Below, piece after piece: positions 1 through 8,504 of a stretch of 27,274 bases of DNA. The notes beneath the pieces were generated by a model, which was not told the origin of the DNA, made no database searches, and worked only from the letters and a program-made list of their open reading frames with translations. The stretch is taken from positions 1 to 27,274 of the forward strand of contig DPJQ01000236.1 in NCBI GenBank assembly GCA_003542935.1, in the 5' to 3' direction. Positions within the stretch are counted from its first letter, which is position 1; each line of letters opens with the position of its first letter. The translations under genes were made by a program, and so were the position numbers. This DNA is from Lachnospiraceae bacterium (GTDB lineage Bacteria > Bacillota > Clostridia > Lachnospirales > Lachnospiraceae).

Positions 1-552
1 GGCCATCTTGCCGCTGCCCGGGCCCGGGGCCGTGACGACGACCAGGGGACGTTCGGTCTCGATGTACTCGTTTTTTCCGTAACCGTCGTCACTTACGATG
101 CGGGATACGTCGCTGGGATAGCCTTGAATCTTGTAATGGCAGTAGGAGCGCAGCCCCAGGTCGCCAAGGCGTGTCCTAAACTGTTCCGCGGCGGCCTGTC
201 CGGCATATTTGGTGATACAGACGCTGCCTACATACAGGCCGATCTCCTGGAAAGCGTCGATCAGCCGCAGTACGTCCATATCGTAGGTGATGCCCAGGTC
301 CCCCCGGATCTTGTTGCTCTCGATGTCCTCCGCGCTGATGACCACCACGATCTCCGCCTGGTCTTTGAGCTGCAGGAGCATCTGCAGCTTGGAATCCGGC
401 ATAAAGCCCGGCAGCACCCGGGAAGCATGGTAATCGTCGAAAAGTTTTCCACCGAATTCCAGATACAGTTTGTTGTCGAAATGGGCGATCCTCTCCCGGA
501 TATGTTCGGACTGCATTTTCAGATATTTGGCATTGTCAACGCCTGTTTTCAT
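1..552 (-). CDS. DUF1846 family protein, C-terminal part outside window
   Basis: Read on the minus strand from an ATG at 552 preceded by AGGGAGG, the frame stays open to the window edge (184 codons). It begins MKTGVDNAKYLKMQSEHI and contains LYLEFGGKLFDDYHASRVLPG and later VVVTAPGPGSGKMA. These match what I know of DUF1846, a roughly 500-residue cytosolic family of unknown function common in Clostridia and lactic acid bacteria. The late glycine-rich stretch looks like a nucleotide-binding loop, but no activity is established. The gene starts inside the last 17 bp of the tetR gene, so the two are probably co-transcribed and translationally coupled. The missing 3' part is a window effect, not a truncation. 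Family assignment is from memory of the conserved N-terminus and is fairly secure. Confidence 0.88.
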   Translation of the reverse strand, partial: MKTGVDNAKYLKMQSEHIRERIAHFDNKLYLEFGGKLFDDYHASRVLPGFMPDSKLQMLLQLKDQAEIVVVISAEDIESNKIRGDLGITYDMDVLRLIDAFQEIGLYVGSVCITKYAGQAAAEQFRTRLGDLGLRSYCHYKIQGYPSDVSRIVSDDGYGKNEYIETERPLVVVTAPGPGSGKMA

Positions 553-1186
553 GTTGTTCCTCCCTCTGTGTTTTATGCGTTGCAGTTTCCCCGTTCTTCG
601 GGGGTGTCAGCGATGTGAATATATCACGGATCGTATGGCCCAGCTGGTCTGCACAGAGCCGCGCCATGTCCTCAACGCTGTCTTTCATGCCGCCGCGGAG
701 CCAGTCGGCCAGAATATTGATAAAGGCTCCCTCCAGGGCCAGCAGCCGGTAATGGGCGGCCGGGGTATCGGCGGGGATCCATTTTTCCAGTACAGAGCCG
801 GTGCCCACCAGGGAATCCCTGGGCATATGGGCCTGCAGCAGCAGGCGAAAAGGCTCTGCATTAGTTTTCACCTTTGAAAAACAATTATAGAACCAGCCAT
901 AAGAGTCGTAGCGGCCGCATTCGTCCAGAAACGAGACGGCCACATCATGGACGATGGAATTGCTGATTTCGGCCAGAATATCCTCTTTGCAGGTGTAATT
1001 GCGGTAAAAGGCTGTCCGGGATACGCCGGAGCGGCGGGCCAGCTCGGATATGTGGATCTGCTCAAAGGGCTTTTCGTTCATCAGATAGATGAGCGCCGTC
1101 TGCAGACATTCCCGGGTCAGGCGGTTGGATTCCTGGTTTGACAGCCGCAGATTTTCGTTCCGTTTGGATTCGGCTTGATTTTTCAT
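536..1186 (-). CDS. TetR/AcrR family transcriptional regulator
   Basis: A 216-residue protein from ATG 1186, preceded by AGGTGA; the same frame is open further upstream but runs antisense through degV and is not coding. The N-terminal helix-turn-helix is typical of TetR: ECLQTALIYLMNEKPFEQIH, then ISELARRSGVSRTAFYRNY and KEDILAEI (about residues 21-65). The C-terminal part is all-helical and would bind an effector that cannot be deduced. It probably represses itself together with the downstream DUF1846 gene, and perhaps the divergent degV, through the palindrome at 1273-1304. The C-terminus overlaps the DUF1846 start. TetR assignment is secure; target and ligand are inference. Confidence 0.9.
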   Translation of the reverse strand: MKNQAESKRNENLRLSNQESNRLTRECLQTALIYLMNEKPFEQIHISELARRSGVSRTAFYRNYTCKEDILAEISNSIVHDVAVSFLDECGRYDSYGWFYNCFSKVKTNAEPFRLLLQAHMPRDSLVGTGSVLEKWIPADTPAAHYRLLALEGAFINILADWLRGGMKDSVEDMARLCADQLGHTIRDIFTSLTPPKNGETATHKTQREEQHENRR

Positions 1187-1272
1187 GAATTTCACCTGTT
1201 TTTCGGTGTTACATTTTTCGTGGTTTTGTTTAGGCGAAGAGGCAGAGAGTTGACTTTCCGGCCCTGATGATG

Positions 1273-1304
1273 TTACAGTTGTACACGCTGTATAAGTTAC
1301 TGTA
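1273..1304. promoter_or_regulatory. Palindromic operator candidate between tetR and degV
   Basis: The divergent gap holds TACAGT at 1274-1279 mirrored by ACTGTA at 1299-1304. Nested inside is TTGTACA-CGC-TGTATAA at 1279-1295, a 7-bp inverted repeat with one mismatch. Size and position between divergent genes suit a TetR dimer site. Assignment to the adjacent regulator is inferred from proximity. Confidence 0.45.
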
Positions 1305-1342
1305 GCATGTTCAGGGGGATTTGTCAAAGGAGGAGTGAGATT

Positions 1343-2221
1343 ATGGAAATGATCGGTGTGTGCACGGACAGTCACAGCAGTATCACAAGGGATGAGGCGA
1401 AGCGCCTGGGTGTTCGGGTGCTGCCGATGCCCTTTTATATAGGAGAAAACTGTTATCTGGAAGATGTCAGTATATCCCGGGCGGAGTTCCTTGAGAAGCT
1501 GGCCGGGGGAGCGGATGTGTCCACTTCTCAGCCCTCCCCGGCTGCGGTGATGGAGTTCTGGGACGAGGCACTCGCGGAGTTTGAGCAGATCGTTTACATT
1601 CCGATCAGCAGCGGCCTCAGCGGCTCCTGTGCGGCGGCCCAGGTCCTGGCGCTGGAGGACAAATATGACGGAAGGGTGTTTGTGGTGGACAACGGCCGGG
1701 TATCCGCACCCCAGCACCGGGCCGTCCTGGATGCCCTGGAGCTCGTATCGGAGGGATATACTGCGGCAGAGATCAAAGAGATCCTGGAGGCGTCCCGGGC
1801 CGAGATGGCTGTTTATATCGGTGTGGAGACGCTTACATATCTGAAAAAGGGCGGGCGCATCAGTCCGGCCGCGGCGGCTCTCGGTACGGTGCTGAATATC
1901 AAGCCGGTATTGAAACTGGATGTGGGAACGTTGGACACATTCCAGAAATGCAGAGGTTTCGGGAAGGCAAAAAAAGTCATGTTGGAGGCGGTGCATCAAG
2001 ATCTGGAGACCCGCTGGAAAGAGTATCATGAGCGGGGGGAGGCCTATCTGCTGGCGGCCTCCAGCGCGTCGCCGGAGGCCACGGAGGAGTGGGTGCGGGA
2101 AATCCGCGAAGAGTTTCCGGATATGGAGGTGCTCTGTGACGAGCTGTCCCTGGGTGTGTCCTGCCATATCGGGCCCGGGGGACTGGGCATCGCCTGTTCC
2201 TGCCGGCCGAAACGGCCGTGA
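1343..2221 (+). CDS. DegV family fatty-acid-binding protein
   Basis: A 292-residue protein. The start at ATG 1343 is chosen because AAAGGAGG lies just upstream; an in-frame ATG at 1307 has no ribosome site and falls next to the operator. DegV hallmarks in order: VCTDSHSSI near the N-terminus, TSQPSP (about residue 60), IPISSGLSGSC (about 90) and LKKGGRISPAAAALG (about 160-175). DegV/FakB proteins bind a fatty acid and present it to the kinase FakA for phosphorylation and entry into phospholipid synthesis; this function is known for FakB members and inferred here. No fakA gene is in the window. It is divergent from a tetR gene, suggesting lipid- or effector-responsive control. Family call is very secure, ligand unknown. 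Confidence 0.93.
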   Translation: MEMIGVCTDSHSSITRDEAKRLGVRVLPMPFYIGENCYLEDVSISRAEFLEKLAGGADVSTSQPSPAAVMEFWDEALAEFEQIVYIPISSGLSGSCAAAQVLALEDKYDGRVFVVDNGRVSAPQHRAVLDALELVSEGYTAAEIKEILEASRAEMAVYIGVETLTYLKKGGRISPAAAALGTVLNIKPVLKLDVGTLDTFQKCRGFGKAKKVMLEAVHQDLETRWKEYHERGEAYLLAASSASPEATEEWVREIREEFPDMEVLCDELSLGVSCHIGPGGLGIACSCRPKRP

Positions 2222-2298
2222 GGTATTATGATTCTGAAGCCTTCGGGAACGGCCACAGGATTTGGGTATTCCGGTATTTTCAGAAACAGCCGTGTTTT

Positions 2299-3189
2299 TT
2301 ACTCCAACATTTGCAGAAAATGCCGCAGGGAGGGACTCTGGTTGTCTTTCCGCCAGACAGCCAGGATCTCCTCCACCTCATCTTCTCCCACCAGGGGAAC
2401 AAAGACCAGATTGTCCACTTCGGAGAGACGGCGGATGCAGGATACCGGCAGGACGGAGATTCCCTCCTCGGCGGACACCATCATGAGGATACTCTCTACG
2501 TCGCTGGAGCGCAGCAGAATATTCGGGTAATAACCGGCTTTCTGGTACAGCCGGATGAAATATTCGTCGGCCAGGGAATCTCCGGTACTGGAGGGCGACA
2601 TAAACAGGTTGATCTCGTTTTTCAGGTCTGCGCGGGTCAGACCGGTGCTGTGGGCCAGGGGATGGGAGGCGTACATGGCCACCACCAGACGAACCCTCTC
2701 CTGCAGACGGTATTCTACAGACTCATCGTTGCACACATTCGTGCTGTCCCAGGTGAAAATAATATCATACTCCCCGGAAACCAGCTCCGCCGCCAGGATA
2801 TCCGTATTGCAGCGGTGGCAGGTGATCAGGATGTTGGGGAAATTCTGGTGGAATCGGCGCAGTTTCACCGTCAGGTCACTGTGCTCATAACCGTTGGTGT
2901 AGCCGATGCGCAGCGTGCCGGTGATGCCGGTGGAGGCTTCCCGGGTCCGCTGCACGGCGGTGTCCATCTGCATCAGGATACGCCGGACTTCCTTGAGAAA
3001 TACCTGTCCCATGGGTGTCACCGATATGGGCCGGGTCTTCCGGTCGATCAATTGTGCTCCGACGGTCTCCTCCAGTTTCCGAATCTGCTGGGTCACGGCG
3101 GTCTGGGTCAGGAAATACTGCTCCGCCGCCTTGGAAAAACTGCGGTAATCCGCCACCGCCACAAAATATTTCAGTTGATTGATGTTCAT
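2299..3189 (-). CDS. LysR family transcriptional regulator
   Basis: A 296-residue protein of normal LysR length. The N-terminal winged helix-turn-helix is plain: MNINQLKYFVAVADYRSFSK, then AAEQYFLTQTAVTQQIRKLE and IDRKTRPISVTPMG (residues 1-65). After a linker helix, a type 2 periplasmic-binding-protein fold begins near GTLRIGYTNGYEHSDL (about residue 92). The start ATG has only a weak ribosome site (GGAAACAGAG). The gene is divergent from the amino-acid dehydrogenase gene, and a T-N11-A palindrome lies in the gap at 3221-3235, the usual LysR arrangement. It likely controls the dehydrogenase-transporter unit in response to an amino acid or keto acid; that is inference. It ends convergently with degV, and no convincing terminator is visible between them. 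Confidence 0.93.
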   Translation of the reverse strand: MNINQLKYFVAVADYRSFSKAAEQYFLTQTAVTQQIRKLEETVGAQLIDRKTRPISVTPMGQVFLKEVRRILMQMDTAVQRTREASTGITGTLRIGYTNGYEHSDLTVKLRRFHQNFPNILITCHRCNTDILAAELVSGEYDIIFTWDSTNVCNDESVEYRLQERVRLVVAMYASHPLAHSTGLTRADLKNEINLFMSPSSTGDSLADEYFIRLYQKAGYYPNILLRSSDVESILMMVSAEEGISVLPVSCIRRLSEVDNLVFVPLVGEDEVEEILAVWRKDNQSPSLRHFLQMLE

Positions 3190-3220
3190 TTCTCTGTTTC
3201 CTGTCTGATTTTGCTATAGT

Positions 3221-3235
3221 ATAAGTTTTTCTTAT
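3221..3235. promoter_or_regulatory. LysR-type operator box (T-N11-A)
   Basis: ATAAG-TTTTT-CTTAT is a perfect 5-bp inverted repeat and contains a T-N11-A core. It sits 32 bp upstream of the lysR start, in the gap to the divergent dehydrogenase gene. This is the classic LysR recognition geometry. Confidence 0.55.
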
Positions 3236-3389
3236 TTTATTATAAAAAAGCTTCGTTTGCAATCCCATGATTTTTCCGCTACACTTTTTTCTAGCGTGAT
3301 CACAGCATAAGCAATTTAAATGAAAAGAGGGTTTGGGCCGTATGGAAAAAAGTTTATTTATTCCTCTTCGGGAGGAAGGGCTGACGACA

Positions 3390-4673
3390 ATGAAGATCCG
3401 TTATGATTTTAAGACGGGTCTGGTAAAACTGTTCGCGGCGAAGGAATGGGAAGAAGATTTTGATTTTTCAAAATACAATCATGAGTGGTGGATTGACGGG
3501 ATCTACACGGAGGATGCCCGGTACCTGAATACGAAAGAGACCTGGGCGCTTTTTGAGAAATACGGGCAGAAAGAGTATCTGGATGAAGTGATTGATCTGC
3601 TGCGGGCCGGAAGACATTTCGGGATCGATATCTATTATTACAAAAAGTATGATATCCGCTACATGATGAACGAGCACAGCCGGAAGCTGGGGCTGCTGAA
3701 CAAGAGTCATTCCATCATGGCCGGAGGTATCCGCCGCCACTCCTACGAGGAGAAGGAACTGGACGTCATCATCGACGGCCTGAACCTGGGGCGGGGTATG
3801 AGCTTTAAGAATATTGCCGGACATCTGCCCTTCGGCGGCTGCAAAGCCACCGTCACCATGGCTCCCCTGGATATGGAGAATATGGAGATCATGGGATTTC
3901 TGGCTTTTGCCCTGGACAGCTGCCGCGATATGACGGGACCCGATATGAATTTCCCGGTGGAAATGTCCGACGTGATGATCGAGGAGGGCTATTCCATGCA
4001 GTACACCGGCGGGGTGAAAGCGAAGACAGGGCCGACAGGTACGCCCACGGCTTACGGCGTCTATCTAGCCCTTTTGGAGGCAGTGAATTTCAAGGAGGGA
4101 AAACGCAGCGTCAAGGGAAAGACGGCGGCCCTGATGGGCCTCGGCGCTGTGGGCTGGTATATGGGAGAGCATCTGCTGGAGGGCGGCGTATCCCGGCTGG
4201 TGGTGGCGGATATTGATCCGGATACGGTGCGGCGGTTCATCGACGAACATCCCGGCCATGAGATCACGAGCTGCCCGGTTTCCGAGATTTTGTCTCAGAA
4301 GGTGGATATCTTAAGCCCCTGTGCCATCGGCGGGATTTTTGATGAGGAGAGTATTGCGGCGCTGAACTGTAAATATATCTTCGGTTCTTCCAATAACGGC
4401 CTCAAAGCGTCCTCCCAGGAGGAGGAGATCCGCCTGGCGAAGCTGATCGCCGACAGGGGTATCCTCTACCAGGTGGAGTGGTGGCACAATACGGCGGGAG
4501 TGATCTGCGGCGCGGAGGAGTATCTCTACGACGGGGATGCGGAGTCCCTGCGCAAAAAGGTGGAGGAGATCATGCCGGCCAATACGATTCTGTCGCTGAA
4601 CGGTGCGAAGGAGAAGGGCATCACGCCTACGGAGTTTGTGTACCGGTACTGTGAGGATCTCCTGTATAAATAA
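3390..4673 (+). CDS. Glu/Leu/Phe/Val family amino-acid dehydrogenase
   Basis: Predicted to catalyse NAD(P)-dependent oxidative deamination of an amino acid to its 2-oxo acid in the cytosol. Family signatures: RGMSFKNIAGHLPFGGCKATV carries the two lysines equivalent to substrate-binding and catalytic lysines of leucine dehydrogenase; then TGPTGTPTAYGVYLAL, and a Rossmann motif GLGAVGWYMGEHLLEG followed by VVADID, whose terminal Asp favours NAD. One glycine of the usual GGGK loop is Cys. Later DILSPCAIGGIF and FGSSNNGL match the cofactor domain. Start is uncertain: ATG 3390 (GGAGGAAGGG upstream, 427 residues) is preferred, but ATG 3342 (AGAGGG) is possible. It precedes an NSS transporter gene by 80 bp, so uptake and deamination of one amino acid is a reasonable inference; which amino acid is not readable. 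Confidence 0.88.
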   Translation: MKIRYDFKTGLVKLFAAKEWEEDFDFSKYNHEWWIDGIYTEDARYLNTKETWALFEKYGQKEYLDEVIDLLRAGRHFGIDIYYYKKYDIRYMMNEHSRKLGLLNKSHSIMAGGIRRHSYEEKELDVIIDGLNLGRGMSFKNIAGHLPFGGCKATVTMAPLDMENMEIMGFLAFALDSCRDMTGPDMNFPVEMSDVMIEEGYSMQYTGGVKAKTGPTGTPTAYGVYLALLEAVNFKEGKRSVKGKTAALMGLGAVGWYMGEHLLEGGVSRLVVADIDPDTVRRFIDEHPGHEITSCPVSEILSQKVDILSPCAIGGIFDEESIAALNCKYIFGSSNNGLKASSQEEEIRLAKLIADRGILYQVEWWHNTAGVICGAEEYLYDGDAESLRKKVEEIMPANTILSLNGAKEKGITPTEFVYRYCEDLLYK

Positions 4674-4690
4674 GTGATGAAATAGAAAAT

Positions 4691-4725
4691 GGATTGTAAC
4701 TGTGAAGGTACTGAACAGTTACAAT
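4691..4725. repeat. GTAAC-type palindromic intergenic repeat, copy A
   Basis: ATTGTAACTGT (4693-4703) pairs perfectly with ACAGTTACAAT (4715-4725) around an 11-nt loop. It lies between the dehydrogenase and transporter genes. Related hairpins occur at 10989-11019 and 12490-12524. Compared with them, this copy carries a T-A pair where they have A-T, a compensatory change. There is no U-run, so it is not an ordinary terminator. Confidence 0.7.
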
Positions 4726-4753
4726 GGATTATAAGAAAGAGAGGGCTCTTTTT

Positions 4754-6115
4754 GTGGAACAAAAGAGAGGTTTCGCGTCCCGCGTGGGATTCATTTTCAG
4801 CATGGCGGCCTTCTGTGTGGGCATCGGGAATCTGTGGAAATTCCCTTACATGGTGGGCAACAACGGCGGCGGCGCGTTTTTATTGATCTACCTGATCCTG
4901 GTGGTGCTGGTGGGTATCCCCGGATTTATCATCGAGGTAACGCTGGGGCGTTCCTCCCAGCTCTCGCCGGTGCGGGCCATGGCGAAACTGGAGGGAAAGA
5001 AGAAAACGCCCTGGAGCGTGATCGGATGGCTCGGCGTGATCGCCATATTTATCATCGTCAGCTATGCCACTATGATCGTGGGCGGCTGGACCGGGGGATA
5101 TATCTGGAAAATTGCGACAGGTGCCATGAAAGGGCTGTCCGCTGAAGAGATCGGCGCCACCTTCGGCAGCTTTTCCGGCAGTCCGGTGTCCCTGATCTTT
5201 GCTGCCATAGAGGCGCTGCTTCTGTGGCTGTGCCTGAATTCCGGGATAAAAAAGGGTGTGGAGAAAGTCTGCTCTTTCCTGCTTCCGGCGCTGCTGGCAA
5301 TCATGATCGTGCTGTCCGTCTATTCCAATACGCTGCCCGGGGCCTTTGAGGGGCTGAAATGGTACCTGATCCCCGACTTTTCCAAAGTAACGCTGTCCAG
5401 CGTGGCCGCCGCGGCCTGCCAGGTATTCTTTTCCATCGGTATCGGTATGTGCTGTACCTTTGTGTACGGCAGCTACAGTATGCAGTCGAAGGACATGCCC
5501 CAGTCGCTGACTCTGACGGCGCTTTTAGATACTCTGGTGGCGGTCCTTGCCGGTATTCTGGTGGTACCTGCGCTGTTTGCTTTCGGCATCGAGCCCACAT
5601 CGGGACCGTCGCTGATCTTTATTACTCTGCCGCAGCTGTTTAACAGTATGGGCAGTTTCGGTACGGTGTTCGGTCTTTTATATATGGTCTGCGTGTTTTT
5701 TGCGGGTTTTACCTCCATTCTGGGCGGCTCGGAGGCTTTGGTGGCGGTGATCTGTGACGGGAATTCCCGGTGGAGCCGCCGCAGGGCAGCCACCCTCGTG
5801 GTAGTGGGCCAGTTTATCTTCGGCATTGTCTTCACCATGTCTTTCGGCACGGGAGCTATATCGAAGATCAGCATTCTGGGCCTGGGGCTTTTCGATTTCG
5901 CCGATTTCATTGCCAGCCTGTGCATGTGCCTGGGCACGATCTTCATGCTGGCCTATGTGATCTTTCGCTGGGGATTCAAAAAATTCCAGGATGAGGTCAA
6001 TGGGGAGACGAGGAGCAGGATACGGATCTATAACTGGATGAAGGGCTATATCTGTTATGTTTATCCGGTGGTGTTGATCGCGGTGTTTTACAGTATAATG
6101 AGGATGTATTTTTAA
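4754..6115 (+). CDS. Sodium-dependent NSS/SNF family transporter
   Basis: An integral membrane Na+ symporter of the LeuT/neurotransmitter:sodium symporter family, importing an amino acid or related compound. The first membrane segment has the family motif FCVGIGNLWKFPYMVGNNGG followed by GAFLLIYL, which forms the Na+ and substrate sites in LeuT. About 11-12 hydrophobic segments follow over 453 residues, the usual size. I prefer the GTG at 4754: GAGAGGG lies 8 nt upstream, and the protein then begins VEQKRGFASRVGF, as family members typically do. An ATG at 4724 would add ten residues, but it lies within the 3' arm of a hairpin and lacks a good ribosome site. It follows the amino-acid dehydrogenase gene and is closed by the terminator at 6132-6156, so these two form an operon. 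Confidence 0.93.
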   Translation: MEQKRGFASRVGFIFSMAAFCVGIGNLWKFPYMVGNNGGGAFLLIYLILVVLVGIPGFIIEVTLGRSSQLSPVRAMAKLEGKKKTPWSVIGWLGVIAIFIIVSYATMIVGGWTGGYIWKIATGAMKGLSAEEIGATFGSFSGSPVSLIFAAIEALLLWLCLNSGIKKGVEKVCSFLLPALLAIMIVLSVYSNTLPGAFEGLKWYLIPDFSKVTLSSVAAAACQVFFSIGIGMCCTFVYGSYSMQSKDMPQSLTLTALLDTLVAVLAGILVVPALFAFGIEPTSGPSLIFITLPQLFNSMGSFGTVFGLLYMVCVFFAGFTSILGGSEALVAVICDGNSRWSRRRAATLVVVGQFIFGIVFTMSFGTGAISKISILGLGLFDFADFIASLCMCLGTIFMLAYVIFRWGFKKFQDEVNGETRSRIRIYNWMKGYICYVYPVVLIAVFYSIMRMYF

Positions 6116-6131
6116 AAATTGATATGCATAG

Positions 6132-6156
6132 AAAGCCGCCGTCGGCGGCTTTTTTT
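6132..6156 (+). terminator. Rho-independent terminator of the dehydrogenase-transporter operon
   Basis: GCCGCC-GTC-GGCGGC followed by seven T residues, 20 bp after the transporter stop codon. The A run before the stem pairs with part of the U tract and could serve the opposite strand weakly. Confidence 0.9.
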
Positions 6157-6206
6157 ACTTGTTTTTGCCCGGATATGCAGGCGTTCTTCCCAGATGGCCG
6201 GGTCTA

Positions 6207-6215
6207 TGGTACAAT
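6207..6215 (+). promoter_or_regulatory. Extended -10 promoter for the GH172 gene
   Basis: TGG-TACAAT is an extended -10 element lying between the upstream terminator and the GH172 ribosome site. No good -35 is visible at the usual distance, which is tolerated for extended -10 promoters. Confidence 0.45.
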
Positions 6216-6255
6216 GAGAGACAGCGGTATAGAGAAAAAGGAGGGGAACCAGACT

Positions 6256-7341
6256 ATGATGCATCCATTGTTTATGAAACGGGGAAAAAGCCGGGCCATT
6301 AATGCAGAGAATCCCACCGGAGAGAAGGGCAGAGGCGGGATGGCCGCAAGCTGTCTGGGGAAATCCAGAAAGGGCAGCCCCTGTCTGAAAGATATCGCGC
6401 CCGGCACGGAGGTAACGCTGGCGGATATCCGCGGGGCGGGGATGATCTCCCATATCTGGATGACCGTGGATCAGAAGACCTCCGATGCGGAGCCCTTTGT
6501 CCTGCGGGATCTGGTTTTGAAATTTTACTGGGACGGGGAGACGGAAGCTTCGGTGGAGGCGCCCCTGGGGGATTTCTTCTGCTGTGGCTTCGGCCAGGAA
6601 TGTTTTGTGAATTCCGCCTGTATCGTGGTGGCCCCTTTGAGGGGATTTAACAGCTATTTCCCCATGCCCTTCGGCAAAAGCGCCCGGGTGGTGCTGGTCA
6701 ATGAGCATCCCAATACGATCCCGGCCTTTTTCTATCAGATTGACTATATTTTGTATGACGAGATGCCGGGAGATATCGAGTACTTTCATGCCCGGTGGAA
6801 CAGGCAGCCGATCACGGAGAAGGGGAAAGATTATGTGATTCTTGACGGGGTCAGGGGCTGCGGACGGTATGTGGGGACGTATCTGGCTCTGTCTGTCCTG
6901 GAACGTTACTGGTGGGGCGAGGGGGAAGTAAAATTCTACATAGATGGCGACCGGGAGTATCCCACCATCTGCGGGACGGGGATGGAAGATTATTTTGGCG
7001 GTTCCTGGAGCTTTGCGGCCCACATCGGCGGGAAGATGAGAGAGCAGTGTTACAATACGCCTTACCTGGGGTATCCTTTTTATTCCCGGCATGATCAGGC
7101 GGTGGTGAACCCCTATCATAACGATGACTGTCCGCCCATGCGGGGATTTTACCGCTGGCATATGTGTGATCCCATATTTTTTGACGAGGAGCTGGCGGTG
7201 ACCGTGCAGCAGATCGGCGTATCCTATGGAGGGCTGTTCGAGAGGCAGGACGACCTGGCCAGCGTGGCCTACTGGTATCAGAGGGAACCCCATCAGCCCT
7301 TCCCGGCTATGGCGGGGAGAGAGGAACGCAGGCCGCGGTGA
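6256..7341 (+). CDS. GH172 (DUF2961) family glycoside hydrolase
   Basis: A 361-residue protein from ATG 6256, preceded by AAAGGAGGGG. The frame is open further upstream through the terminator region but that part is not coding. The DUF2961 hallmark GTGMEDYFGGSWSF (about residues 238-251) is clear; the acidic residue in this block belongs to the active site in characterised members. GISHIWMTV-like N-terminal strand residues (MISHIWMTV) and LGDFFCCGFG also fit. Family members cleave alpha-fructofuranosides or arabinofuranosides and usually assemble as oligomers. There is no signal peptide, so this enzyme should act in the cytosol on imported oligosaccharides or glycosides. It appears monocistronic, with no transporter beside it on the same strand. 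The specific substrate cannot be read from sequence. Confidence 0.9.
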   Translation: MMHPLFMKRGKSRAINAENPTGEKGRGGMAASCLGKSRKGSPCLKDIAPGTEVTLADIRGAGMISHIWMTVDQKTSDAEPFVLRDLVLKFYWDGETEASVEAPLGDFFCCGFGQECFVNSACIVVAPLRGFNSYFPMPFGKSARVVLVNEHPNTIPAFFYQIDYILYDEMPGDIEYFHARWNRQPITEKGKDYVILDGVRGCGRYVGTYLALSVLERYWWGEGEVKFYIDGDREYPTICGTGMEDYFGGSWSFAAHIGGKMREQCYNTPYLGYPFYSRHDQAVVNPYHNDDCPPMRGFYRWHMCDPIFFDEELAVTVQQIGVSYGGLFERQDDLASVAYWYQREPHQPFPAMAGREERRPR

Positions 7342-7362
7342 TTGAAGAATGATTTGTGAATG

Positions 7363-7394
7363 CTGTAAAGGGGAGTTTGGTCCCCCCTCTACAG
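7363..7394. terminator. Hairpin between convergent genes, possible bidirectional terminator
   Basis: CTGTA then AGGGG pairs with CCCCT then TACAG, with one A-C mismatch between the two 5-bp blocks. It sits between the GH172 stop and the convergent dehydrogenase stop. Neither side has a proper U-run, so it may end transcripts inefficiently or simply protect 3' ends. Confidence 0.45.
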
Positions 7395-7403
7395 ACAGAA
7401 TAG

Positions 7404-8477
7404 TCACGGTGCCATATAGAGCGCTTTCCATGATACAACAGATTTGTCATGTATGGACGCTATGAGGGCCGGCAGGCCGTCCAGAGAAGCGGTGTGTGAG
7501 ACGAGGTCTTCGCAGGTAAATAAGCCCTGATCCATCATATATACCGTGTGTTTCCACTCGTTAAGGGGAATGTCCGCATAGTGGGAATTCCAGATGCCGG
7601 TGACGGTGATCTCTTTCCGGAGCAGAAGGCTGTGGCAATGCCGGGAGATGGCCGTATCGCCTGCGGGATTCCCTAACAGGGTAATGTGCCCGAAGGTTTT
7701 GCAGCATTCGATCGCCTGGTTGAGCGCACTGCCGTATCCGGTTCCCTCGATCGCGATATCCGCCAGCTCCCCGTCAAAATATTCCCGCACCCGGTCAGAG
7801 AACGGGCTTTCCGCGGCGTTCGCCGCATCAAAACCCAGATCTTGTGCAAAATGAATTTTTTCCGGCTGCGTGTCCGAGAACAGGACATGCCGTGCCCCGG
7901 CCAGCTTTGCCCAGCGGCCGGCCATCAGACCGATGGGGCCCGCACCGAGGATCAGAACGTTTGCACCCGCAAAGATCCCGCTCTTTCGGACGGCATGCTG
8001 TGCCACACATGCGGGTTCCAGCATGGCAAGGGACTGCATCGCAGTGCCCGGATTTTTTGACTCGATAAAATTCCATTCACCGGGAACCAGGCAGTATTCC
8101 GCAAAGCCCCCGTCTCTTCTGGAACCCATATAATCATAATCTTCACACATGGCGTAGTGCCCGGACTGGCAGCTGCGGCATTTCATACACGGGATCAGCG
8201 GATAAAAGCCGCCGCGTTTTCCCACAAGGGCCGGATCCGCGTCTCCTCCTACGGCGACGATCGTTCCCGCAAATTCATGCCCCAGAGTCAACGGATATCG
8301 CTGGTTGCTGGTTCCGTGCCGGTATATCCGCGGAATGTCCGAGCCGCAGATGCCGCAGGCGCCGATTTTGACCAGCAATTCTTTTCCCTTTGGGACAGGG
8401 ATGGCGACTTCGTCCACCGTGAAATTTCCAATGGCATGCAGCCGTGCCGCTTTCATGGTATCTTTATTTTCTTTCAA
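7404..8477 (-). CDS. Zinc-dependent alcohol/polyol dehydrogenase (GatD-like)
   Basis: A medium-chain dehydrogenase of 357 residues, closest by motif to galactitol-1-phosphate 5-dehydrogenase (CGICGSDIPRI, YPLTLGHEFAG, YMGSRRDGGFAEY). Catalytic zinc ligands are Cys44 and His67-Glu68; the structural zinc cysteines Cys97, Cys100, Cys103 and Cys111 are all present. A Rossmann motif (GAGPIGLMAG) binds NAD(H). The start is a TTG at 8477, supported by AGGAG 7 nt upstream; the in-frame ATG at 8456 has no ribosome site. It is the last gene of the ABC importer operon, 27 bp after the permease. It likely oxidises or reduces a polyol, sugar or sugar phosphate derived from the imported substrate. The exact substrate is unknown. 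Confidence 0.9.
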   Translation of the reverse strand: MKENKDTMKAARLHAIGNFTVDEVAIPVPKGKELLVKIGACGICGSDIPRIYRHGTSNQRYPLTLGHEFAGTIVAVGGDADPALVGKRGGFYPLIPCMKCRSCQSGHYAMCEDYDYMGSRRDGGFAEYCLVPGEWNFIESKNPGTAMQSLAMLEPACVAQHAVRKSGIFAGANVLILGAGPIGLMAGRWAKLAGARHVLFSDTQPEKIHFAQDLGFDAANAAESPFSDRVREYFDGELADIAIEGTGYGSALNQAIECCKTFGHITLLGNPAGDTAISRHCHSLLLRKEITVTGIWNSHYADIPLNEWKHTVYMMDQGLFTCEDLVSHTASLDGLPALIASIHDKSVVSWKALYMAP

Positions 8478-8504
8478 AACAGGTCTCCTTTTTTATTTAA
8501 AACG

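Noticed and set aside
1187..2167. Upstream in-frame extension of the tetR gene (to a 543-residue product)
   Set aside because: It runs antisense through degV, lacks any domain similarity I can see, and the ATG at 1186 with AGGTGA gives a normal-sized TetR protein.
2222..2298. Terminator between degV and lysR
   Set aside because: ACGGC and GCCGT could pair ahead of a T run, but the stem is 5 bp with a very long loop, too weak to call.
6112..7431. Long minus-strand open frame opposite the GH172 gene
   Set aside because: Composition-driven shadow: no ribosome site, no recognisable domain, and the plus strand encodes a clear DUF2961 protein.
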